A stretch of 20,209 nt of DNA from a virus. The stretch lies in IMG/VR virus record IMGVR_UViG_3300013010_000105, positions 1 to 20,209 of that record. One strand, written 5' to 3'. Position numbers and translations under genes: made by a program. Position 1 is the stretch's first letter; every line of letters begins with the position of its first letter. A model generated the notes under the pieces. That model saw only the letters and a list, made by a program, of their open reading frames with translations. It did not search any database and was not told where the DNA came from. Shown here piece after piece: positions 1 to 6,589 of this stretch.

Positions 1-326
1 CCGTCAGGAACAGCCCCCACAGCCTCCTGAAGCCATTTTGCGGCGCGTCTAGTACCTGAGTTAACACTAGCATCAAAAACGCAGTAGTTAACGCCAGATG
101 GAAGGTCATCCGCTTTTACTCTGTCCCAGTATTTGCGTTTATACAATGTAGATACATCGGCTGGCGTGAGCGCACGCATCTCGGATTCGCTTGACTCACG
201 CCCAACCCACTCCTCAAAGACTGCGCGGGTAACACCAAGGTTGGTCATGCCGCCGGGGTCTTTCGGATGGTCAACAAAGCCACCTTCGTGCTTTAAAACG
301 TGGTCAAGTGCTTCTGTGAAGTTCAT
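1..326 (-). CDS. Endolysin, glycoside hydrolase 108 family (partial, N-terminal 108 residues)
   Basis: This reading frame starts at an ATG at 326 and stays open to the left edge, so the C-terminus is missing. Translating the complement gives a start MNFTEALDHVLKHEGGFVDH followed by PKDPGGMTNLGVT, the N-terminal signature of GH108 N-acetylmuramidases, which cut peptidoglycan for host lysis. The glutamate of the HEGGF motif (residue 14) is at the position of the family's catalytic acid. A second family-like block, FDASVNSGTRRAAKWLQ, lies near residues 83-99. Family members are usually about 160-200 residues, so roughly half is here. The start overlaps the upstream gene's stop by four bases (ATGA), suggesting translational coupling, and the gene closes a lysis cassette. 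No signal peptide is visible at the N-terminus, so holin-dependent release is likely (inference). The family call is strong; the full domain set cannot be judged. Confidence 0.9.
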   Translation of the reverse strand, partial: MNFTEALDHVLKHEGGFVDHPKDPGGMTNLGVTRAVFEEWVGRESSESEMRALTPADVSTLYKRKYWDRVKADDLPSGVNYCVFDASVNSGTRRAAKWLQEAVGAVPD

Positions 327-523
327 AGTGAGTCGTTTGCTTTAGGTTTGATTTCAATGCACGCCATTCGGTATGCCTGTGCCTTGCCACTTCGCTTTAT
401 CAGCGCCTCGGCTTTATCGTTCTGGGTAGCGCACTGCTCAACAGAGACTGATATGTCGCCTGAATAAAACTCGCAGTTGTTAGTAGACAAGCAGATAAAC
501 AATACGGGTAGCCAGACAGACAT
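323..523 (-). CDS. Small exported cysteine-containing lysis-cassette protein
   Basis: This 66-residue protein begins with a short hydrophobic stretch (MSVWLPVLFICL) that resembles a signal peptide or membrane anchor. A hydrophilic body with cysteines at 11, 17, 31 and 55 follows. A good ribosome-binding site (AGAGG) precedes the ATG at 523, and the gene sits between the holin-like gene and the endolysin, whose start overlaps its stop by four bases. In many phages this position holds spanins or other small envelope proteins, so an outer-membrane-spanin-like or periplasmic role is possible. However, the residues before Cys11 (LFI) do not form a good lipobox, and there is no proline-rich region. 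I do not recognise the family with certainty. That it is a real gene is well supported by its start signal and context; the function is inference. Confidence 0.72.
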   Translation of the reverse strand: MSVWLPVLFICLSTNNCEFYSGDISVSVEQCATQNDKAEALIKRSGKAQAYRMACIEIKPKANDSL

Positions 524-531
524 ATTGGCCT

Positions 532-1029
532 CTACTTAATAACGCCCCGTAATTGATCGCCCTTGTCTTTGCTTCCAACGCTTGAGCCAAAGTAGTACGA
601 CAGAATCTGAGTCACAGCGGCTGACAGCACCCCAAGGATGTAAATCAAAATATCCTTTGCCTCTGGCTTCACCTCAACAAAGATGAGAACCGCGAACAGG
701 ACAAACGATAAGCCTGTGACCCCAAGCGCTAGAGCAGGCGTAACGATTTTGTTAAGTAAAGGTGCATTTGCACTTGAAGCAATAGCCATCTCACGCTCAC
801 GCGCACTGTTTTTATCCGCAAGAATAGCTGTAAATTTGTCATGCTCAAGTTGCTTGAGTTTTAAAGCCGCCTCTGGGTCTGCTTGAATCGCTTTAGTCAC
901 CGCCGCTACCTCATCAGCAACGCCAAACTGTTTTGCCAATGCTGATACAGCCATGCCGCCAAGTGGTCCACCAAGTGCAGTACCAATCGCGGGAGCAAAC
1001 TTGCTCACCATCGAAATGAGATCATTCAT
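532..1029 (-). CDS. Holin-like membrane protein
   Basis: The 165-residue protein has a Gly/Ala-rich amphipathic N-terminus (about residues 8-35), a charged middle, and two hydrophobic segments at about 96-118 and 126-148. It then has the motif YYFGSSVGSKDKG and a short hydrophilic tail. This arrangement, including the YYFGSS-GS-K signature after the last membrane segment, is known from holin-like phage proteins related to the GTA/3-TM holin group. Such proteins form inner-membrane lesions that time lysis and let the endolysin out. It lies two genes upstream of the GH108 endolysin and its start overlaps the preceding stop in a TAATG. The family resemblance is from memory of the motif; pore function is inferred from context. 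Confidence that it is a gene is very high, and that it is a holin moderate to high. Confidence 0.8.
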   Translation of the reverse strand: MNDLISMVSKFAPAIGTALGGPLGGMAVSALAKQFGVADEVAAVTKAIQADPEAALKLKQLEHDKFTAILADKNSAREREMAIASSANAPLLNKIVTPALALGVTGLSFVLFAVLIFVEVKPEAKDILIYILGVLSAAVTQILSYYFGSSVGSKDKGDQLRGVIK

Positions 1030-1472
1030 TAAATGTCACCCTTTGTGGCTATCAAGTAGATGAGTCCAGCAACAATGACTAGCCCGGTCACAACCGCTAT
1101 GACAATCAACACGCCGTTTATCCAAGCCCACACCAATTGTTTGCGTTTGTAGATTGCCAACGCTTTCTCACGTTCGGCTTGGTCTCGCTCACGTTTCTTT
1201 TTGGCTTGATGGGCAAGAAAATCGTCGTATAGCCCCGCCCGACCGCTGTATATAAGTAGCGTTTTTAACTCAGCCTCAGATTCTCTCAAAGCCTCCAGCG
1301 CCCAGAACTCCTCCGAGTCGCTACCCTTTGCAGATGCCTTCTTTGCTATCTCAGCCTTGAGGCCGAAATACTCACCTAGCTTTGCACCACAGGCGGCTAT
1401 CTCATGACCATTTTGCAAGGTGGTCTTGATGACTGCAAACGCGGCATTAGCCGCCGCGAGTTCAAGAAGCAT
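1029..1472 (-). CDS. Conserved phage membrane protein of unknown function, C-terminal anchor
   Basis: This 147-residue protein opens with an Ala-rich helix (ELAAANAAFAVIK), continues with a charged, probably helical body, and contains the block LLIYSGRAGLYDDFLAHQA (about residues 72-90). A Lys/Arg/Glu-rich segment (91-112) leads into one long hydrophobic segment at about 115-141, with a few residues after it. I recognise this architecture (AAANAAF start, Y-GRAGL-DDF block, C-terminal anchor) as a recurrent but unassigned family in aquatic phages near the lysis genes. The start overlaps the upstream stop as TAATG and its own stop overlaps the holin start the same way. A C-terminal single anchor would leave most of the protein in the cytoplasm, which argues against a classical i-spanin. 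A lysis-regulating or membrane-associated role is only inferred. Confidence 0.82.
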   Translation of the reverse strand: MLLELAAANAAFAVIKTTLQNGHEIAACGAKLGEYFGLKAEIAKKASAKGSDSEEFWALEALRESEAELKTLLIYSGRAGLYDDFLAHQAKKKRERDQAEREKALAIYKRKQLVWAWINGVLIVIAVVTGLVIVAGLIYLIATKGDI

Positions 1473-1660
1473 TACTTAGGCAATGAACCGTGACCACCGA
1501 GCCACATAGCTAGGCCAACGACCGCCGCGCCAGTCAACCACGCCAATTTGGTCAGAATAGACTTTCCGACCTGTTGGTAGACGCGGTTAAACGTTTTCTC
1601 AACAGCACGGTCTACGATAGCGTCAATCTGGGCTTCGGTGAGTTGGACTTCGTTGGACAT
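1472..1660 (-). CDS. Small tail-anchored membrane protein, unknown function
   Basis: The 62-residue product has a hydrophilic helical N-terminal half (VQLTEAQIDAIVDRAVEKTF) and one hydrophobic segment at about residues 37-55, ending GGHGSLPK. It follows the fibre-chaperone-like gene by three bases and its stop overlaps the start of the next gene (TAATG). With the next two genes it forms a run of three membrane proteins just upstream of the endolysin, so a lysis-related role is plausible, for example a pinholin, holin regulator or spanin component. None of these is shown by the sequence. I recall similar short proteins (TEAQID-type N-terminus, C-terminal anchor) next to the 147-residue family in other phages but no assigned function. 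Confidence 0.75.
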   Translation of the reverse strand: MSNEVQLTEAQIDAIVDRAVEKTFNRVYQQVGKSILTKLAWLTGAAVVGLAMWLGGHGSLPK

Positions 1661-1663
1661 GGT

Positions 1664-2206
1664 TTAATTTTCCCAGTTCTGAGCGTTGACAACGGCTATC
1701 AGTTGCTCGACATTTTCGCACAAGTTAATTGCCGCTTCAAGTCGGTCGGCTTCTGCCACAATCGCCGCACGGCTTGCAACCACGTCAGCAGGGATCGCCA
1801 CGTCACGCTCTGCCTTGCGAATCACCATCCAGTCAGTACCAGCCAGCATAGAGCCAGCAGTAGCCTTGACCTGAGCAATCCAGTTGGACTTCAAGCCCTT
1901 GGTTACCAGACGCTCATCGCTGTCAACCATAACTGGGTTAGCGGGGTCAGAGTTGTCCAGCACCTTGACAAACAGGGGGTTGCCGTCTTGGTCAACCTCC
2001 TCACGGTCTTCCAATGCCTTGGGGTTAGTGATGTCGCCATTCCAGTAGAAGCGGTCATCAGCACGGGTTGCATCAGCTTCCCATGTAATACCCAAGGCTA
2101 GTCGGGCTTCAGACATTGACCTGCGTAACCAGTTTGCAGGGTATTGAATGTCACCCAACGTAAAGGCACGGTCGAGTGGTAGAGGTTTGTTGTTTACTTT
2201 GTACAT
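1664..2206 (-). CDS. Tail fibre assembly chaperone-like protein
   Basis: The protein has 180 residues and lies directly after the giant fibre gene, with ten bases between them and an AAGGAAA ribosome-binding site that includes the fibre's TAA stop. The N-terminal half contains YPANWLRRSMSEARLALGI, a motif seen in phage tail-fibre assembly and related proteins. The C-terminal part has LAGTDWMVIRKAERDVAIP followed by a helical VVASRAAIVAEADRLEAAI region, resembling the C-terminal block of DUF4376-like proteins encoded downstream of fibres. Members are thought to help fibre folding or trimerisation. No signal peptide or membrane segment is visible. The chaperone role is an inference from motif and position; it could alternatively be a minor virion protein. 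Confidence 0.75.
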   Translation of the reverse strand: MYKVNNKPLPLDRAFTLGDIQYPANWLRRSMSEARLALGITWEADATRADDRFYWNGDITNPKALEDREEVDQDGNPLFVKVLDNSDPANPVMVDSDERLVTKGLKSNWIAQVKATAGSMLAGTDWMVIRKAERDVAIPADVVASRAAIVAEADRLEAAINLCENVEQLIAVVNAQNWEN

Positions 2207-2215
2207 ATGGTTTCC

Positions 2216-5200
2216 TTATCGTGCAAGTGAGTTTTTGAAAGGGTTCTCGGCAAAAGCCATGTAGATGTAGGTTTCAGCACCGTTGTAATTTGCCGAAAGA
2301 TTATTTCTCCACTTAAACCCGTTAGATAATAAATCAATACCTTCGTACCCAGCGCCTGTATATGCAGTGCCGGGGGTATTTGGTTGAAACGCACCATCCA
2401 TAACACCAACACCATTTGCCGTTCCTCTAGCGGTGTCCCACAATAACCAATCTCTACCAGCACTTGTAGATCGAATAATTAAAAATGCGGGTCTAAATCC
2501 TAAATACACAAACGGGCCATCAGGAGAATTGTTCCCCACATAGCTACCGAACTTGGAGTACCCTTCTACATCGGCGAAACAGTAGGCAACGTAGGTGTTG
2601 CTTGAAGTATTAACAGCAGGGTGATTAAGCGAAAATACCGTTGATGTAGGCGATGTGTTATTCCACAAACTTACTGCCGAAGAAGCCGCGGCTGTTGAGT
2701 TTAACGCTATGTATTTAGTATTTCCTAAACTAACGTGGTAAGAGTTCCAATCATAACTAGCAGAGTTTCTTGTTTTGACAATCACCATACTTGGCGCAAC
2801 ACCAAGCCCATGCCCCACAGTAGATGGTTGTGTGCTATTACCCGTATAAGTCACAATGCTAAAACCAGCGTCTTGGTTCACCGACCCCACGCTTGCAATA
2901 GTTGCGCCGTTTGTTCCTGCGTCGTTGCTAAAGGCTGTCCCAGCTTTCCAACCCCAGCCAACGTAAGTTCTGCCAGAAGTGTTAACAGCCGCACTAGCCC
3001 CTAACAGGAATCCGTTCTTGTTGAACTGAAGCAAAGAGTTGACATCAGTTACCTCAAGAGCCGTATTGTCGGACTTTAAGTAATCATGTACACCACGCAC
3101 ACTATCAAACAGAGTATGGCTTTGTGCCGCACTTCTTGACTTAATCCACACCAAGTCAGGCGTTTCCAAGTCATTAGTTACTTCAGGAATGTTGAAGCTG
3201 TTAAGTGTCTTGAAGCCCGTTGGAGGTGTATATGCAAATGGGCGTTGACCGAAGTTGGCTGTCCAGCTTGAGTTGTAACCAAAATAAGGAATCCATGTTC
3301 TGGCTGTAGAAACGGCTGTATCAATAGCCCCAGTTCCAGCGGCTGGATTCCCAGAATTCATCCAAGTTCCATTTTTGCCAAACCATATTTTTCCATTTTG
3401 ATATGCAATCATTACAACATCATTTACAGCATAAGAAGTATATGTACCAGCAGAGCTTCCAGTAGTTCCGCTTGCTGTATTGTAATAAGCACCAGTGCGA
3501 GACAAAATTGCTTTATCAACAAAAGCGTAAGAAGCGCCGGGTGCGGAGGATGTTGTTGTGGTTGAGTCAATAATTCCTATGTAAGTGCGAGCCGCATCCA
3601 AAGTTGTGCAAACGCCTTCCCAATACCAACTTGTTGTATCCCCTGCGGCAATTCCGAAAGTTCCCCAAACGTGTGTTGGAATACCCGCTCTTGCGGCAGA
3701 TAAATTTCCATTTGACATGGTTGGGTAATTACCGCCAATAAGATTACTCAATGGATTCAACACCGCATAGTTACCAGCATCCGCATAAGGCGTAGGCGAG
3801 TCCACCATGCTGTCATAGGTCGAACCAGCGGTTAGGCTAATGTTGTTTGGAGTCCAATCATTACCCGCACCACTTTGGTCTGCAACCAAGGTAGCCGTAC
3901 TTGTCGTGTCGCTGAAGTCTAAGTAAAAACCGTTGGTTCCGTATGTACCTGTGTAGGCTTTAGGAACCCAGTAGTTGTTACCATCGTAGTCGCCCAAGTC
4001 CGATGGGGTTAATGCTTGCCCATCGATGAAGTTGACTTCTGCTAGGTAGCCGTCGTGCGTGTCCCCAGAGGACGGAGTTCCAATACCGTGGTAAGCGTTA
4101 TTGTTTATTGCTCCGTCAAGGTTTAATGTTGGATAAGATGCTGTATAAAAAGAAGTTATCTCAGAGCCGTTCACATACATTTTTATTCGGTTGCTTGTAG
4201 TAGCTTGAGTTGTATCAAATGCAATAATAATATGATACCAAGCAGACGGATCTCGGAAAACTTGATTTGTCCTCAAATCAAATTGAGTTCCACTAACGCC
4301 AGTAAAATAGAACTTCCCATCTGCTTCAAATCTAAAAGCAGTGGTGTAATTTGAGGGGGTTCCTGAAATGTAATTTACTACCCCTTGCTTTCCACGCTTG
4401 ACCCACGCACTCCATGTCCAAGTCTTACGGTTTCCAGCAGACGCAGGTGTCCGACTCAGGTAAGCAGACGCACTTGCCCTAAAGCGTAAACTGTTTGAAA
4501 CTTCATAAGTTGTAAACGGTTTCTGAATCTCACCCACCTGCAAGCCACCACCGTTGCCTGTGTACAAATATGTCTTGAAGTAGTCATCTCCACTAACAAT
4601 CGTCGAGTCAGGCAAGTTACCCGTGTGTAGCGCTTTGAAGCCTGTGGGTGGCGTGTGGGCGAATGGGTGTTGACCGAAGTTAAACTCCCATCCGACATCG
4701 TTTGCAGTATCCCTATAAACACTAGCAAGAACCGCCCTAAAAGTTGTTGGTATTGTTTCGTCGGTTGCAACGGCAGTGCCATCTCTGTAAATGGTCATCA
4801 ACCCATTGACTAAATCGTAAGCAAAACCAAGTACCGTTCCAGTAGTGAGTCCACCACCAATTGAGGTATATACACCATTAACAATCTTGTTTAGGCCACC
4901 ATTTACACATTGAATACCGCTGTTTGTACCAGCAAAAGTTTGCGTTGTAGGCACTACTAAACCAATTTCACAAACTACTACTGCACCAGTATTATTACCA
5001 GCCGTAACCTCAAAATAAAATTTGTCTGTTGGCAACGTAATTGTGGCTATTGCAAAGTTGTTTTGTCCTGTGACGGCAGAACGAATCTTCAGATTCCCAT
5101 CTGACAAAGTTGCATTAGCGGATTTGTGCAACGGATTCATCACCGCATAATTTCCACCGCCCGCATAAATCGTGGGTGTGTCTGTCATGCTGTCGTAAGT

Positions 5201-5938
5201 GACACCAGAGGTCAGCGATATGTTGTTAGGTGTCCAGTCATTACCGTTGCCTGATGAGTCAGCAACCAAGGTTGTCGTGTTTGTTGCATCGCTGAAAGGC
5301 AGGTAGAAGCCGTTATTGCCGTATGTGCCCTCGTATTCAACTGGTTGCCATACGCCTGTGTTTTCGTTGTACTCACCAAAGTCTGAGGGGGCTAGGGCTT
5401 GTCCATCAACCCAATAACATTCAGCCATATACCCATCAAAGAAGGCGGTATGGTTATACTGAAAATCTCCAATATCCCCCGTGTAGCCCGACTTATTCCA
5501 TCTTTGAAAAGTAGCGTTTTGTGTCTGTGGCGTAGCGCCCCAAGATAGTGTTTGCTGAACCCCATTTACATACAAACGCATCCTGTCTACGGCAGTTGCA
5601 TTGGTTGTGTCAAAAACTAAAACAATGTGATACCAAGCTGACGGGTCACGATAAACTGCCGCCGTTGATACATATCCCGAGTTATTAAGATACGCAATCC
5701 TTATTTTGTCATCAGTATTAAATTGTAAAAAATCATAGTTTACAGAAGACCAAATAAATTGTTGTACTCCCAACTTTCCTCTTTTACACCAACCAGACCA
5801 TGTGCCTGTAGTTGTGCTTGTTGCAGAGCCTTGCGCTCTACTCAAATAAGCAGACGCACTTGGGCGAAAGCGCAAGGAGTTCTTAATGGTGTAGCCACCA
5901 CCACCTTGCGATCCGAATCCTACGGGTAGTACGCTCAT
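2216..5938 (-). CDS. Giant tail fibre/adhesin: LamG-SPRY-LamG-SPRY-DUF7483-like
   Basis: This is the largest gene here (1240 residues). After a Gly-rich start it has a concanavalin A-like LamG region (about 16-230; NSLRFRPSASAYLSR, DPSAWYHIVLVFDTT, YVNG, DGQALAPSDFGEY). A SPRY-like region follows at about 300-440 (FYFEVTAGN, GFAYDLVNGLMTIYRDG, then PFAHTPPTGFKAL). The whole unit recurs at about 478-900, starting YEVSNSLRFRASASAYLSR and closing PFAYTPPTGFKTL, an offset of 462 residues. From about 929 (LVWIKSRS) to the end lies a third module of the type I know as DUF7483, finishing in YMAFAENPFK. Such domains bind carbohydrate or protein ligands, so this is probably the host-recognition fibre. 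The start overlaps the previous gene by four bases (ATGA) and has a strong AAGGAG site. It lacks the fibre anchor seen in the preceding gene, so it may attach through that protein. Confidence 0.92.
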   Translation of the reverse strand: MSVLPVGFGSQGGGGYTIKNSLRFRPSASAYLSRAQGSATSTTTGTWSGWCKRGKLGVQQFIWSSVNYDFLQFNTDDKIRIAYLNNSGYVSTAAVYRDPSAWYHIVLVFDTTNATAVDRMRLYVNGVQQTLSWGATPQTQNATFQRWNKSGYTGDIGDFQYNHTAFFDGYMAECYWVDGQALAPSDFGEYNENTGVWQPVEYEGTYGNNGFYLPFSDATNTTTLVADSSGNGNDWTPNNISLTSGVTYDSMTDTPTIYAGGGNYAVMNPLHKSANATLSDGNLKIRSAVTGQNNFAIATITLPTDKFYFEVTAGNNTGAVVVCEIGLVVPTTQTFAGTNSGIQCVNGGLNKIVNGVYTSIGGGLTTGTVLGFAYDLVNGLMTIYRDGTAVATDETIPTTFRAVLASVYRDTANDVGWEFNFGQHPFAHTPPTGFKALHTGNLPDSTIVSGDDYFKTYLYTGNGGGLQVGEIQKPFTTYEVSNSLRFRASASAYLSRTPASAGNRKTWTWSAWVKRGKQGVVNYISGTPSNYTTAFRFEADGKFYFTGVSGTQFDLRTNQVFRDPSAWYHIIIAFDTTQATTSNRIKMYVNGSEITSFYTASYPTLNLDGAINNNAYHGIGTPSSGDTHDGYLAEVNFIDGQALTPSDLGDYDGNNYWVPKAYTGTYGTNGFYLDFSDTTSTATLVADQSGAGNDWTPNNISLTAGSTYDSMVDSPTPYADAGNYAVLNPLSNLIGGNYPTMSNGNLSAARAGIPTHVWGTFGIAAGDTTSWYWEGVCTTLDAARTYIGIIDSTTTTSSAPGASYAFVDKAILSRTGAYYNTASGTTGSSAGTYTSYAVNDVVMIAYQNGKIWFGKNGTWMNSGNPAAGTGAIDTAVSTARTWIPYFGYNSSWTANFGQRPFAYTPPTGFKTLNSFNIPEVTNDLETPDLVWIKSRSAAQSHTLFDSVRGVHDYLKSDNTALEVTDVNSLLQFNKNGFLLGASAAVNTSGRTYVGWGWKAGTAFSNDAGTNGATIASVGSVNQDAGFSIVTYTGNSTQPSTVGHGLGVAPSMVIVKTRNSASYDWNSYHVSLGNTKYIALNSTAAASSAVSLWNNTSPTSTVFSLNHPAVNTSSNTYVAYCFADVEGYSKFGSYVGNNSPDGPFVYLGFRPAFLIIRSTSAGRDWLLWDTARGTANGVGVMDGAFQPNTPGTAYTGAGYEGIDLLSNGFKWRNNLSANYNGAETYIYMAFAENPFKNSLAR

Positions 5939-6585
5939 GCAAAGCTCCTTGAAACCATAATGTAAGTATTAGTGCCGTTGTCAAAATAAGCAATGACATA
6001 CACACCCGCCGTAGATATGGCAGTCAGGTCATCGGCGTTAATCTTGGTCGTGCCAGCCGCCGTGATGCTGTGACCACCAGAGTTGTCTAGCAGAATAAAT
6101 CCAGACTGACCAGCCGTGTGATTCGTGAACGTAAGCGTCCCCGTACCCGCTGGTGTACAGAAGAAGTTGTTGGTTGCTGACAAGTCAAACGACAAGTCGT
6201 TATCGGTTGTTACAGTGCCGCGTTGCGAGGCTGTAAACGTCTGAGAAACGTCTGTCTTAGCTGTGTCAGCGTCGTATGCCTGCACGTCGGTATCAATAAC
6301 CAAGCCAAGGTTTGTACGCGCTCCAGTGGCGTCTGAGGCTCCTGTACCGCCATCCAAAACCGCTAGGTCAGTAATGCCGCTAATAGTGCCGCCAGTAACG
6401 ATGACGTTTGCGCTTGTAAGCGAGTCACCAGATGAGCCGTCCTGAAAATTCTTCAGATGCGTCATCAGTTCGCGGATAGCGTTATTGATTCCACTAGGCG
6501 CACAGCCTTCGTCAATGTTAATTGACTGAATGTCCGTGTTGTTTGATGCCGTTGGGCTGTATTCGCTAATCTTTGTCTTTGCCAT
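5935..6585 (-). CDS. Tail fibre protein with conserved N-terminal anchor
   Basis: The product has 216 residues. Its N-terminus (ISEYSPTASNNTDIQSINIDEG, then CAPSGINNAIRELMTHLKNF) is a widely shared phage fibre start that is thought to anchor the fibre to the virion. Next comes a GTISGITDLAVLDGGTGASD segment, a typical fibre linker with the DGGTGA motif, then a beta-rich C-terminal region (about 110-216) rich in Thr, Ser, Asn and Gly. A GGAG ribosome-binding site precedes the ATG. It is directly followed, with a four-base overlap, by the giant fibre gene, so the two are probably co-translated and may assemble together: this protein as the adaptor and the 1240-residue protein as the distal receptor-binding part (inference). 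Confidence 0.87.
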   Translation of the reverse strand: MAKTKISEYSPTASNNTDIQSINIDEGCAPSGINNAIRELMTHLKNFQDGSSGDSLTSANVIVTGGTISGITDLAVLDGGTGASDATGARTNLGLVIDTDVQAYDADTAKTDVSQTFTASQRGTVTTDNDLSFDLSATNNFFCTPAGTGTLTFTNHTAGQSGFILLDNSGGHSITAAGTTKINADDLTAISTAGVYVIAYFDNGTNTYIMVSRSFA

Positions 6586-6589
6586 TTAT

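Noticed and set aside
133-345. Plus-strand open frame of 70 codons at the left edge.
   Set aside because: It is the antisense of the GH108 endolysin, whose conserved residues are on the minus strand.
1574-2101. Plus-strand open frame of 175 codons opposite the chaperone-like gene.
   Set aside because: It is antisense to clearly coding minus-strand genes with conserved motifs and tight spacing; composition is that of a shadow frame.
5957-5984. TTGACA with CATTAT 16 bases downstream on the minus strand, ahead of the giant fibre gene.
   Set aside because: The -35 box is perfect, but the start site would fall on the ribosome-binding site of the fibre gene and the -10 box matches only four of six; it lies inside the preceding coding region, so chance is likely.
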